This document shows positions 22,310-33,309 of a DNA stretch of 64,000 nucleotides, piece after piece. The notes under the pieces were generated by a model. That model was not told where the DNA came from and did not search any database. It worked only from the letters and a program-made list of their open reading frames with translations. The DNA lies in the NCBI GenBank assembly GCA_030144725.1, contig JASKMD010000014.1, positions 7,900,284 through 7,964,283 of the forward strand, in the 5' to 3' direction. Positions within the stretch are counted from its first letter, which is position 1, and each line of letters begins with the position of its first letter. The DNA is from Haematococcus lacustris (lineage: Eukaryota > Chlorophyta > Chlorophyceae > Chlamydomonadales > Haematococcaceae). Position numbers and translations under genes: made by a program.

Positions 22310-23627
22310 GTGACCGAGAGATGTGACCTTTTGCACCGGAGCCGCCGTGAGAGCTGGGTTAGGCTGGGCGACAGCATGTTTCTCCAGGGCATCGCTGGGA
22401 CGCCCCAACGTCCCGTTGCCGCTTCTGCGTCGCCACCAAAGCCGCAGGAGCTGTTGACGAGGAAGGATTCCCAGGAGCTGGTGGTCACCCCCGCCATTGG
22501 CCGCACCCCTGATAAAATCTTACTGGTCTTAGAGAATTTTACAGCGACTCTTGCGCAGGTCGATGCAGCCCATCACAGCGAAGCCAGCGTGCTGCTCGAA
22601 CTGATGTGCACCTGTGCCGGGGCGGGCGGGGGTGCTGGAAGATTGGGTCGCGCTGTGACGGGAACAGCTTGCTTGGTGGGGCTGTGATCGGCGAACAGCT
22701 ATCACGCTCAGCGGCCCAGCGACATGGACGAGCTCGATTTTTTGAATTTCTGTCGGGCCCAGGAACCCCCTTGATCTGTGTTCTAGTGCTAGTGCTAGTG
22801 CTGATGATATGCTTGAGAGTTCTGGTATGTCTTGTGGCTGTCCTTACACCACAACAGCGTGCAACTCGTGTCACGTCACCCCAAGTCAAATTTTCATAAA
22901 TGGGCACTTTTTCCGGCCGCCATAACTGTCCAACCAGGACGTCGAATGATGAATGGTCAGTTCTGTGCGGCTCCTTGTGTGGGTTCCTAACGTGTCATGA
23001 GAACAGAAACGCGTTGTCTTGATGTGTGGGCCGTTTCATGTGTGGGCGCAGGACATTTATATCAGCTCAGTTTCTACAACTTTTTGACCGATTCTTGCTG
23101 CTCTTGGTTGCTCGGAAGCCACAGACATCAACTATAAGAACATCCTGTGCAACCTGAAAAATCAAATGTCCGTCGCGGGTTGGGTGCAAGTTGCGAAATT
23201 GCAGGTTCAGCAGCAATCCGCCGTCGCGGTCACGCCCCCAGATTGGGAGATGGTATCGATGCGTGCTGGGACGCAGCGGCACTGTCGCGTGCTGACCTGA
23301 AAATTTAAAATGTCCGTCGCGGTTTGGGCCCAGCCACCCGGCAAACCGCTGGGGCTGGCTCCACTCTAGTTAGGCCATACGCAGCTCATCGCACCAATCG
23401 GCGGCCTCAGCCGTGCAGAAATGAGAAAGTTTTTATCTCTTGAGCCACGGGGGTGCGGCCAATGGCGGGGGTGACCTGGTGCTTGTCCGTGTTGTTATGG
23501 CAATAGGGAAAAATACAAACAAAAACTTCGGTAGCAACTGGGATAGCATTAGCACCCGCGTTGTTGCTGAGCTAAGGGCGCAGCAGCTGTTTGACGAGAA
23601 CCGCAACTTCAACGCTATGAGGCCCAG
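22310..23627 (+). pseudogene. Open frame split by a TIR element; possible Myb/SANT-like protein
   Basis: Two plus-strand segments, 22310-22483 and 23482-23627, join in frame if the element at 22484-23475 and one copy of its 6-bp duplication are removed. The combined product is about 107 residues without a stop. It ends in a helical stretch (NWDSISTRVVAELRAQQLFDE) that loosely resembles a Myb/SANT-like domain. The frame then runs into the left end of the second element at 23628. Harbinger transposons often carry a Myb-like protein beside the transposase, which would fit the transposase fragment at 24996-25217. The family assignment is inference. Confidence 0.4.
22484..23475. mobile_element. 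Non-autonomous TIR element A, 992 bp
   Basis: The ends match as a 26-27 bp inverted repeat beginning GTCACCCCCGCCATTGGC. The element is flanked by a perfect 6-bp direct repeat CTGGTG (22478-22483 and 23476-23481), consistent with a target-site duplication; a 4-bp TGGT reading is also possible. I see no transposase in it. Superfamily is not assigned. Confidence 0.8.
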
Positions 23628-24980
23628 GGTCACCCCGGCCATTGGCCATGCCAATCCGTGACAGGCCTGCGCATCGCACCACGCGCTAGTGAAGGGTAGC
23701 TGAAGGCTATCGCGGTAAGTCACGCGCGCTAAAACTCGCGTTTTAGACTGAAGCCTCCCAGATCACTCCGCCCGCCATTCCCGCGGACTGTGAACATGGT
23801 CGCTCGCTGCAGCCTGGGGCTCAACGGGGTGCGAACGTACGTGGGTCGCAGGTCGAAGCGCAAGATTCCCTGGGTTGGGTCGGGACCCCTCATGGCCCGG
23901 GCCCTTCCTGACACCTGGCCCGGGCCTATCTGACACCTGAGCCGGGACTTGCCTGACCCTGCCTCCAAGCATGCACAGCATCTCATTGAGGTGTCAGCAG
24001 CACCGTGCGTGGACTTTGTTTCGCTACCGTGCACTCTGCCAACGCCTTGACCCCATCATTTTGAGGCTTTTGTCAAGAGCATAAACCTTTCGGCCAGTGG
24101 TCCTTTCCGCGTGCTTCCACCTTTGTCGGATAGCTGGGCGGGTCTATATTCCGGGTTGTGCTCCAGACATGCTCCATCACCTTGTGTGGTACAACAATGA
24201 CAAAATGTGGCAGTGGGTGATTGTGGCATGGGCCGATCTCATCACAGGGGCGATTGGCGGCGTCCTTGAGCACAACCCGGATGGGTTGGACTCTGTGCTG
24301 CCGCTGGGCGCCCTCATCGCTGCATTTCTCGCACTGTGCGCGAAGTTGATACCGAAAAGTGTGATGAGCCCTCCTGGACCCCGACGCCGCGCTGCCCTGG
24401 CACGCGAAAATGCGATAAGTGCCAAGCTGGTAAGCAGTGGCAGTGGCCGTGGCGGAAGCCTAAAATGTGGCTGGAACGAGGCAGATGACATGTAAGGCAA
24501 AGCACCTTTAGATAAAACCAGTAGCAGCAACTGAGCCAGATAGCACAATGAGCCGTAGAGAAACTGAGCCAATAGGAAGTGAGCCAATAGAGCCGAAAAA
24601 GTTAACAGTGCCATGCACCCGACTTGACCGAGTTCAGCGAAGCGTGGCGTGACTCAGTCTCGTGGTGTAGTGACATAGCGTGGTGGCATGGCGCACTGCG
24701 ATGGCCTGCGGCGCACTACGAGGGCTGCCTCTTTAGTGCGAACTTAGCTACGGACGCCACGGAGCGCCTCGCCATCCTGCTCTTGTAGGTGGGTCGCTGC
24801 TTGTTTGCGCTATCTCAGTTTTCGACCTGGTGGCGGGCGGTGATCTGGGACAAGGCTTCAGTCTAAAACGCGAGTTTCAGCGCGCGTGACTTACCGCGAT
24901 AGTTTCAGCTACCCTTCACTAGCGCGTGGTGCGATGCGCAGGCCTGTCACGGATTGGCATGGCCAATGGCCGGGGTGACC
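23628..24980. mobile_element. TIR element B, 1.35 kb with 128-bp inverted repeats
   Basis: Arms 23628-23756 and 24853-24980 are inverted copies with only a few differences. Their outermost bases, GGTCACCCCGGCCATTGGC, match the ends of element A at all but one position, so A and B belong to one family. No target-site duplication is visible (CCCAG on the left, ATTAG on the right). The interior holds a plus-strand frame at 24097-24495 (132 codons) that I do not recognise. Confidence 0.8.
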
Positions 24981-24995
24981 ATTAGGATGAATGGG

Positions 24996-25217
24996 CTACA
25001 CACCTCGCATGACGCAGATGTTGTGCAGCAGGAAGCACGCCATGATGACAAACGGAGCGATACCAACCTCTGTGCGCAAGCCGTGATGCAAACACTGAAA
25101 CGCTCTTGTTGCAGTTGTTGCAGTTCGCTGAAGGCGTCGGCGGCGGCTGGAAAGTGGACTTCCATGCATCTCTTTTCTCTTTTCTCCGTCCATTGGAAAC
25201 GCGCTGTAACTCTGCAC
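24996..25217 (-). pseudogene. C-terminal fragment of a Harbinger-type (DDE_4) transposase
   Basis: The minus-strand frame ends with FQCLHHGLRTEVG then FVIMACFLLHNICVMRGV and a stop at 24996. The pattern F-x-x-L..GLR...(I/V)-x-A-C-x-x-L-H-N-I-C is the usual end of PIF/Harbinger transposases and HARBI1. Residues upstream of it do not look like transposase, so only the tail survives in this frame. It sits next to element B and 30 bp from the stop codon of the CS-domain gene. Confidence 0.5.
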
Positions 25218-25247
25218 TCACTGCGCCTGGACACATGCAGCCAGACG

Positions 25248-26906
25248 TCATAGCAGGTTGTCCCCTAACACCAGCCTGAAGTCATCAAAACCATGCTTTA
25301 TATCCATGTGGCCCTGGCTGACCAGCCACTGGCGCTCGCGTAGATCATCCACCAGCGCCTGTGCCTCTGGATCCAGCTGGTCATAGGCCTGGTGGGGCTC
25401 GTCTGCAGCCAGTGCCTCCTGCAGCACCTGGGCAGAGCAGGGGCGGTGAGGCCAGTCAGGGACACGTCCAGGTGAGCGGGTTAGGTAACGAGCATCTTAC
25501 GAGGCCACTACTTACGGCATTGAGCGCTGAGCTGTCGATGTTTCTCACTGCAGCATGGTGTGCACAGAAGTGATCTGATATGGGCCACCACGGCGATGGT
25601 GAAGATAAAGTTGTGAGGGTACATTGCTGCACCTACCACCGTTCCGCGACATTGAAAACGAAACCTCCCCCTGTGCCTCACCTCCAAGTGGCTCTTCTGC
25701 GCCCCGCCCTCAAACAGTGAGCGCCAGTAATGTCGCTCGGCTTTGGGCAGCAAGATATGCAGCCGCACAACCTCGCGCTGTCCGCCGCAGCCGGCAGTCG
25801 CGATTGATACGGCGCCGGCACCGGCACCGGGACCGGCATCGGCTTCGCGATCGCGCTCCAGCACCCACAACGCCTCGCTGGCCTTCACGCTGCGCGTCAG
25901 CGGGCCGTCTAGCACGCGACCCGCCCAGCCAAGGTTGACGCGCAATCTGCGATCATGTTTGCGACGGGAGCGAAGCAGCGCTGTGGCTACTCCCAGCATT
26001 TGACGAAGGAGAGCAGGGCGGTTTCACGCACCCAACACAGCTTACCTGGTGGCTGTGATCTCCACACTCAGCTCGTGCTTCGCTGTGCCTGCGTCGCAAG
26101 GGCAGGCATCTGTTGTGATTGCTGGTGCTGGGTGGTGTCAACCCCTGGCCCAAACCCTCATCCCTCTCACTAGTGCCGTGTGGCACAAGCACATGGCCAT
26201 CAGCCTGACGAGCAGGGGCTGCATGTTGCTTGCACAGCACCACCGAGCCACAGGGATGCATCAAGGAATGGCATGGGGCAGGGGCTGCAACACCCTCCAT
26301 TCCGCACCTGGGAGTGGCTGGTTTAACGACTAGGGCCTGGCCAGCTGCTGCCCTGCCCTCCCTCCCCTCAGTGAAAGCGCTCGCAAATGTGGGGCAGGGG
26401 CAAGAACCCAGCTGCTGGCCCCCACCCACCCCTGCTGCTCTCCCCCTCACCCCCTGTGGTGCCTCACCCACTCCTGCAGCCCCCACCCCCATGCCCAGCA
26501 CCCCCCACAGCCCAGCCTGGCAGGGCCATCAAGGCCATCAAGGCTGGCAGGGCCATAAACACCTAGCAGCGGCTCGCAGTGTGTGCAGAGCCTTGACTCT
26601 GGCAACATCAACCTGGAACCTGGCAGGACATGAACCTGGCAGGCCAGGGCCAGGGCAACACCTCACCTCACCTGGCAACACCAGGGAAACACCTGGCAGG
26701 ACCACCAACACCTGGCAGGGCAGCGGCCTTGGCAGTGAGTGCAGAGCAGGGCCCTGGCCGCAGCCCCAACCTGGCCCACCTGGCGGCAGCAGCAGCCAGA
26801 CCTCCACGCTGTCGGCGCCCTGGCTCCACTGCACGCGCTCCGCCAAGGGCAGGGCGCTCCACACACTTCTCACGGCACGCAGGGCTGGGCTGGGCCCGGA
26901 GCTCAT
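25248..26906 (-). CDS. NudC-like CS-domain (p23/HSP20-fold) protein, 201 residues
   Basis: Three exons join with matching phases: 26780-26906 (ATG at 26906), 25682-25980 and 25248-25427 (stop TGA). The CS fold is recognisable. WSQGADSVEVWLLLP corresponds to the W-x-Q-x-x-x-E-V opening strand of NudC, then LRVNLGWAGRVLDGPLTRSV and ALWVLERD match the L-x-V..G-x-L...W-x-L strands, and HYWRSLFEG matches the W-W-x-x-(L/V)-x-x-G end. The C-terminal 60 residues are charged and helical (DPEAQALVDDLRERQWL). CS proteins of this group act as Hsp90 co-chaperones, with NudC linked to dynein regulation. An Ala/Gly-rich insertion lies inside the domain. An in-frame acidic stretch upstream of the ATG could mean a longer first exon. 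Confidence 0.65.
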
Positions 26907-27258
26907 CACACACCTCACTCCATCTGAGTCATACCCCTCCTCCACCTCCACCTCCACCTCCACCTCCACCTCCCCTCCTGCCTGCCGTGCCTGGTCCTCC
27001 TGCTGCCCCTTTGCTTGGCACAGAATCTGGCCTGGGCTCCCGTCATGGCCATGGCCCTGCCCCTTGCCTCGGCCCTGACTCAGTTGCTTGCTCACACTCA
27101 ACCGGCTTGCTGCTGGGGCTTGGGAGGTGGGAGGGTAGCCAGGAACCTCCCTGGTGCATGGAACACTGGCTTGGCCCCGGGCACCAGCAGCAGCAGGGGC
27201 AGCAGGAGGAGCAGGAGCAGCCAAGGCCTTGGCAGCAGCAGCACACTGGGCTGGCCTG

Positions 27259-30200
27259 TCAGTTAGCGCTGGGGCAGGCAGGGCATCGGTGCCCGAGGTA
27301 GGAGCCGCAGGGGGTGGGGAGGGGGGGAGGGGGGGTGGGGGGTCCGCAGGGCGAGGCCAGCTGCTGCTCCAATGCCAGCAGGTCACGAGGGCGAAGGCAG
27401 GAGAAGAAGCCTCCCCGGGGGGCCTGCAGGGGTGGAGGGGGAGGGAGGTGAGGGCAGCTGGGAAGCACTCCAGGGACGCCACACCCCAATATGAGTACCA
27501 TTGCCCCCCCTGCCCCCCCCCCCTGCCCCCCCTGGGCCCCCCTGCCCCCCCCTGCCCCCCCCCTGCCCCCCCGCTGCCCCCCCCTGCCCCTCCCTGCCCC
27601 TCCCTGCCCCTCCCTGCCCCTCCCTGCCCCTCCCTGCCCCTCCCTGATCCTTACATCACACCAGGCCGTGCAAGCATCACCACCTGCCCAGCAGCAGTGT
27701 GTTCATGGAGGCAGGCAGGCAGGCTGTGGGTGTACCTGCTGTGGGCTCAAGCCCGCCATGCGTCGACTGCGCTCCATGCAGCCCAGCAGCAGGCAGCGCC
27801 CCACATCCTGCAGCGCACGCTGGAGCTTGCCAGCAGCACTGCCTGCAGCTCCTGGAGGGCAGCAGGCTGGGCGCTGCGTCAACAGGCTGTGCACCTGCAT
27901 ACACAGCGGCAGCACTGCCAGGTCCTGTGGGGGAGGCCGGAGCTGAGGGATGAGGGGAGCATCGCCAGGCCACTAGCAGGCTGTCTCATAGGCCTGCCCA
28001 CACCTGGCTTACACGGGGCACTATAACATAGATACACATTTGTCGACTATCTGTCGACTATACACATCTGCCGACTACTATTCATGTGTTTCGAACCCAA
28101 TAGAATGGTTCATAGGCCTGCCTACACTCAATGAAGCTCTCCGTGACCCCGTCACAGCCCCAGCCAGTATTCCTAAGATAATGCATAACAGCCAGCATTC
28201 CTTCAGCACCAGCAGCTCGCCTTCTGCCCCTGCCCCCCTGATCACAGCCTTCTCCCCTGCCCCCCTGCCCCCCTCACCGCTGCCAGCAGCCCGCCTGCCC
28301 GGGTGAGCTGCAGGAACTGAGCCCCGCTGCAGCCATCCAGGCGCTGCACCAGCTGCCCCAGGGCCTTCGCCCCGGCCTTCTGCCTGCCGCCCAGGCTGCT
28401 GCTGGACGCAGGGTGCGAAGCAGCAGGGGGGGCGGCCGGTGGCCACCCCAGGCGTGGCGCTGGGGTGGGGGTTGGGGAGGGGAGGTGTGGGGGGGGAGTG
28501 CTGGGGGGCGGCAGGGCCAGCAAGGCCAGGCCAATCAGGCCCTGCCAGTGCCCCTCCGTCATCACTTCGTCCTGGGCTGCCTGGGGAGGGGGAGGGGGCA
28601 GTGTAGGGGAGAGTCAGGGCAGGGGAGGGGCAAGGGCAGGGGCAGGGCAGGGAAGGCGCAGGACGGTGAGGGCAGGGGGAGGGGAAGGGGGGAGGGGCAA
28701 GGAGCAGGGTCCCCGCCCTCCATGCACCCCCATGCAGGTGGACCCCCTTGCCCCAAATGTACCCAGATAGACCTTCCTGCCCTCCTCTGCCGGCTGCCCC
28801 AAAACATCTCAAATCTGCTGCCCCTGGACCCCCTGTGGTCCCCTCCTCACCCCGAGGCTCCTCCCCCCCCCTCCTCCCCGCCCCCGCCCCTCCCCCTCCC
28901 CCTCCCCCTCCCCCTCCCCCTCCCCCTCCCCCTCCCCCTCCCCCTCCCCCTCCCCCTCCCCCTCCCCCTCCCCCTCCCCCTCCCCCTCCCCTCCCCTCCC
29001 CCTCCCCCTCCCCTCCCCCTCCCCTCCCCCTCCCCCTCCCCCTCCCCCTCCCCCTCCCCCTCCCCCTCCCCCTCCCCCTCCCCCTCCCCCTCCCCCTCCC
29101 CCTCCCCCTCCCCCTCCCCCTCCCCCTCCCCCTCCCCCTCCCCCTCCCCCTCCCCCTCCCCCTCCCCCGCCCCCTCCCCCTCCCCCTCCCCCTTCCCCCA
29201 CCTGGCAGTTCCAGGCCAGCAGCCCAGCGCCCGCTCCACCCCCTCCACCACCGCCCCAGCGCCCTGGCAGGCCCGGCCCACCTCCAGCAGCACCTCCAGC
29301 ACCCCGCTGCGCTGCAACTCCCCCGCAGCTGCCCTGCTGCTCCCAGCCGCCAGCCCAAGCAGCCTGACCCAGCGCAGCAGCAGGGGGGCGGGGGCCCAGG
29401 CTGACGACCCCCCCCCCTCACCAGCAGCAGCGGACCGCAGCAGCGGCCCCCTCCCCCTGGGTGCGCCCAGCCCCCCGCAGCCCCCCCAGCCCAGCCCGTG
29501 CATGGGTGCCCCGTTCCCAGCAGCAGGGGTCGGCAGGGCTGCGGCCTCCCCCCACATACCCCAGCAGCTGCCCGTCCCAGCCTAGGTCAGGCAGGCTGCA
29601 GGGGGGGCTGCAGGCCAGCAACTGGCGGCAGCAGCTGACCCAGAGTGGCAGCAGGGCCAGGGGAGGGGGAGGGGGGGCCTGGGGCGGGGGGGTGAGGGGG
29701 GCGGGGGGGGCGAGGGGGGCGGGGGCCGGGCCTGCTGGACAGGGGCTGGGCTTGAGGGGGTGGGGGGGTGGAGGGCCAGCAGCAGCAGGAGCAGCAGGGG
29801 GGTTGGGCCAAGGCCGGGCACTGCTGGGCAGCAGCAGGCATTGCAGGCAGGCGAGGAGGCAGTGGGCTGAGGCGCAGCAGCTGGGCTGGGACCCTGTGGT
29901 GCTGCCTGGCGTCAGGGCGGTTGGGGTGTGTGCTAGGGGGGTGTGCTTCAGGGTAGTGATCAGGTTGGTGGCGGCGGTGATGGCCAGGCTGGTGCCGCTG
30001 GCTGCCAGCAGCTGCAGACTGCCGGGGTCCTGGCAGAAGCTGAGCAGCAGCTGGGCGAGCGGAAGGACCAGAGGGGCAGGGAGGGACTGGGCAAGGGGGG
30101 GAGCCAGGTCAGGGCCAGGGCCAGGGCCAGGGGGGCGTGTGGGGGGGGGTAGGGTGGTTGGGTGCCAGAGCCAGGAGCAGCCGGGTTAGCACACAATCAG

Positions 30201-32401
30201 CAGGGGGGGGGCCCGCCGCCAGCCCTCCCCCCCCGCCCTGGGTCAGGCTCCCGACTTCCCCCCTCGTGGCCCCCCCCTGGGTCATCCCCCCCGCATACAG
30301 CTGCCCGCCCTCAGCCTGACCCCCATGGCAGCAGACCCCCCTGGCAGCAGACCCGGGCAGGGGGGCGGGCCCACTGGCCGGCTGTGCCCTGTCACCTGCC
30401 CCCCCCCTCCATGGGGAGCCAGGCGTCCAGGGAGGGGAGGGCAGGCTGTAGCGGGGGGAGGGGGGGGGACAGGGGCGCAATGGACCCCACCCTCCCCCCT
30501 GGCGCCCTGCCCTGCCACAACAGCCTCAGGCCGGGGGGGAGGGGGCTGGCCAGGGGCTGCTGCCTGACTCCCTGGTCCCCTCCCCCTCGGGACCCCTCCC
30601 CCCTGCTGCTTCCAATACAGACCAACTGCCGCAACTGCCGGCACCTTCCATGGCCGTGTCTTCATGCTGATGCTGCTGCTGCTGCTGCCCCCCCTGCTGC
30701 TGCCCCCCCTGCTGCTGCCCCCCCTGCTGCTGCTCCCCCTGCTGCTGCCCCCCCTGCTGCTGCTCCTCATGCTGTGGGTGCCCTATCTTGTGCGTCGTCG
30801 TGTCCAGGTTAGGGTTAGGCGCTAGGGCCAGGGACTGCAGCAGGGCAGCCACCCCAGCCGCTGACCCCTCGCTGCTGCCCCCCTCCACCTGCATGCCTCC
30901 ACCGCTGCCGCAGCTGCTGCTGTGACCGCCACCTGAGCCGCAGGTACAGCTCCTGCTCCTGCTGCTGCTGCTGCTGCTACGGCTGCTGCTGGGGCTGGAC
31001 TCCCACCTCATCAGTGCCTGCTGCTTGGCAGGGAGGGGGGAGGCGGTCACACCCACAGCACAGCGGGTCACACTTTTTTGTGGCAGGGAGGGAGGGGAGC
31101 ACTGGGGGGGCCCCCATGCAGCACATGGGGAGGTGAGCCACTGCTGGGGGGGGCTGGCCTTGCCTGGGGGCAGGCTGGGGGGGCAAGTGTTTGAAGTGGG
31201 GGTCAGGGCCGCCCCTGCTGCCCCTGCTGCTGCTGCTGCTGCTGCTGACGGTTGTGCCGGTTGTGAGGGTTGTGGTGAGGAGCAGGTTCGGGGCCCAGGG
31301 GCAGAGGGAGGAGGCTGCCAGGGCAGCGGGTGAGTGAGAGAAGGCTGTCTGGCGCAACACAGGGTCACTCGCTGCGAGAGCTAGGAGACGGGCCGCCGCT
31401 GCAGCCAGGCCAGCAGGCAGGCAGCACGACAGGCAGCAGGACAGGCAGGCAGGCAGTGCAGGCAGGGTGGCAGGCGGTGCAGCACGGAGGGGGGTGGGGC
31501 ATGGGGTAGGGCCAGCAGTGCAGGCAGGCAGCAGGACAGGCAGGCAGGGCAGGGAGGCAGGACAGGCAGGCAGGTGGCCCTGCAGGAGCTCAGAGGTGGG
31601 CGGGCGACGCCCGGAGTAGGTCGGGCAACGGGGTGGGACAGGGTGGGGCGGGGGATGGTGAGGGAAGGGAAGGTGTGTAAGGAGTGAGGGGGTACAGGGT
31701 GGGGTGGGGTGGGGTGGGGTGGGGTCTGGGGGCTGGAGTTCAGCCGCCCCACCTGAGGCCAGGGCGGGGTCCTCCCTCCACCCCAGCGCCCAGCTCAGCA
31801 GGCGCTGCAGGACTGTGTTGGGCCAGCGCAGCCTTAGCACTCCCTGCAGCAGCGGCAGCACCACCACGCATGAAGGGGAGGGTGGGCAGGGTGCTTTTCA
31901 TGGCTGCTTTTCTTCATATCATGTTTCATGGCTGCATTTTTTTATGGCTGCTTTTCTTCATATCATTCTTTCAGTACCTGTTGTTCTCGTCCAACTGACC
32001 AGACATGCACTCTGGCTCGACAGCCTCCATTCCCCATACCCCCCGCGTTGCACAGCATTGCTTGGCTTCTGCTCTCCCCCCCAAATCCCCGTTCCCCAAT
32101 CGTCGTTTTGCCCTATCCCCGCTCCCGGCCCCGCCCCCGCCCCCGCCCCCACCCCCGCCCCCTCTCCTGTGAGTTTGGCTGGCCAGTGGTCGGCTGTTGG
32201 GTGTTAGGCTGCAGAGCTGCACAGCTGCCAGTCCCACCTGAGGCCCCCAGCCAGGCAGTGTGGGCAGAGGCCAGCTGTGGGTGGGGTGGTACAGCCGGCA
32301 GGCGCCTGCAGCCACCAGCACCTGGCTGACCTGTGGCAGCAGCAACGGCAGGGGCGGCAGCAGCAGCAGCAGCGGCAGGGGCGGCAGCAGCAGCAGCAGG
32401 G

Positions 32402-32434
<33 letters not shown>

Positions 32435-32648
32435 GCAGGGGGTGAGGGTGAAGGGCCAGGGGGCCGGGGTTTGGTGGGTGGCGGGTGGGGAGTTTAGGTG
32501 TGAGGAGGAGGGGGAGTGGCAGGGGGTGGAGGGGGGGTCTGAGCAGCACACCTGATCAGGGTAAGCTTGGAAGTAGGATAGGGCGCAGGGGTAGCCTCCT
32601 GCGAGGGTGAAGGCGATCTGGGCATCCACTGAACCTGCTAGTAGCTGC

Positions 32649-32705
<57 letters not shown>

Positions 32706-33309
32706 CGGCGTAAGTTTGGCCCTCCAGCCCTTCTCCTCACCCTCCCTTAACTCTGCCCATCAACACCCTGTTATGCTCCACTCCATAGCTTCCCCTGCCC
32801 AGCTGTTTCACATGTTACATTTCCAGCCTACACTCTGCCTGACTAACACATTGCGAACCTACCAGCGTCAACTTGCCGAAAAGCGCCCCTACATCATCCG
32901 ATGCTGGCGCCGCCCCGCCGCTGCCGGCGCCGACGCTTCCCGCCTCGGAGCCCCACTCCGCACAGGGCTCGTCGGCTTGCAGGGCCCAAAGCAACGCTGA
33001 AACTTCTTTATAACATCGAACCGCGGCGTCTGTACCGCCCGGGCTCACGCGGGAACGCGGGTTCTCGGCACGAGCATCGCGTTTGGCTAACGCGCTGGGT
33101 GTTGAACTGACGGCGGGTGCGAGTGCTGTCAGCGCAGTCCCTTGCTGCTGGGACAGGCAGGGACTAGGACTAGGAACAGTGCTGCTGCACCGCTGGCTTG
33201 GGACGGGGTTTCCGCCCTGGTCATGTGGCAGGGCAGTGCCGTCAAGGGCTGCTAGCGTAAGGCGTGTGCGAGCCAGGTACTCCGCCTCAAGCAGCGGTGC
33301 CTCATGCAT
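27259..33309 (-). CDS. Large multi-exon gene, helical repeat-like protein of unknown function
   Basis: Exons supported by splice sites and phase: 32863-33309 (ATG at 33309), 32552-32644, 32238-32330, 31753-31843, one starting at 31398, 28278-28580, 27736-27924 and 27259-27423 (stop). Further exons between 28.6 and 31.4 kb are likely; leucine-rich helical stretches lie at about 29.2-29.4 and 29.97-30.07 kb. The product has Leu/Ala-rich helices such as AARLLALAASDPVLRQ, VLRLRWPNTVLQRLLSWAL and LPLAQLLLSFCQDPGSLQLL, which look like armadillo/HEAT-type repeats. I do not recognise the family. The last exon ends with a Pro-rich stretch and LGHRCPACPSAN. Introns are crowded with C-rich and CAG repeats. 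Confidence 0.5.
27515..27645. repeat. C-rich tandem repeat (CCCCCCTG / CCCCTCCCTG)
   Basis: Imperfect tandem copies of C5-7TG followed by CCCTCCCTGCC units, inside the last intron of the helical gene. On the transcript it is a G-run array. Confidence 0.9.
28880..29190. repeat. (CCCCCT)n array, about 310 bp
   Basis: About 50 copies of CTCCCC with occasional CTCCC shortened units and one CCCCCG variant, in an intron of the helical gene. It has no stops in either direction and generates false poly-Gly, Gly/Arg and Pro/Leu frames. Confidence 0.97.
32339..32440. repeat. (CAG)n with GGCAGGGG interruptions
   Basis: Blocks of CAG units separated by CGGCAGGGGCGG, including a run of about 10 CAG at 32410-32440, in an intron of the helical gene. 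Confidence 0.9.
32645..32705. repeat. (CAG)n trinucleotide tract
   Basis: About 20 uninterrupted CAG units that end exactly at the acceptor of the exon 32552-32644, so they take the place of the polypyrimidine tract on the transcript as CTG repeats. Confidence 0.95.

Noticed and set aside
28078..29557. Gly/Arg- or Gly/Glu-rich proteins of 236-447 residues
   Set aside because: They are produced by the CTCCCC array; only short flanking pieces resemble exons.
25248..33309. One giant gene joining the helical repeats and the CS domain
   Set aside because: A stop codon at 27259 ends the upstream gene in a phased exon and an ATG at 26906 starts the CS gene in phase, so two genes are more likely.
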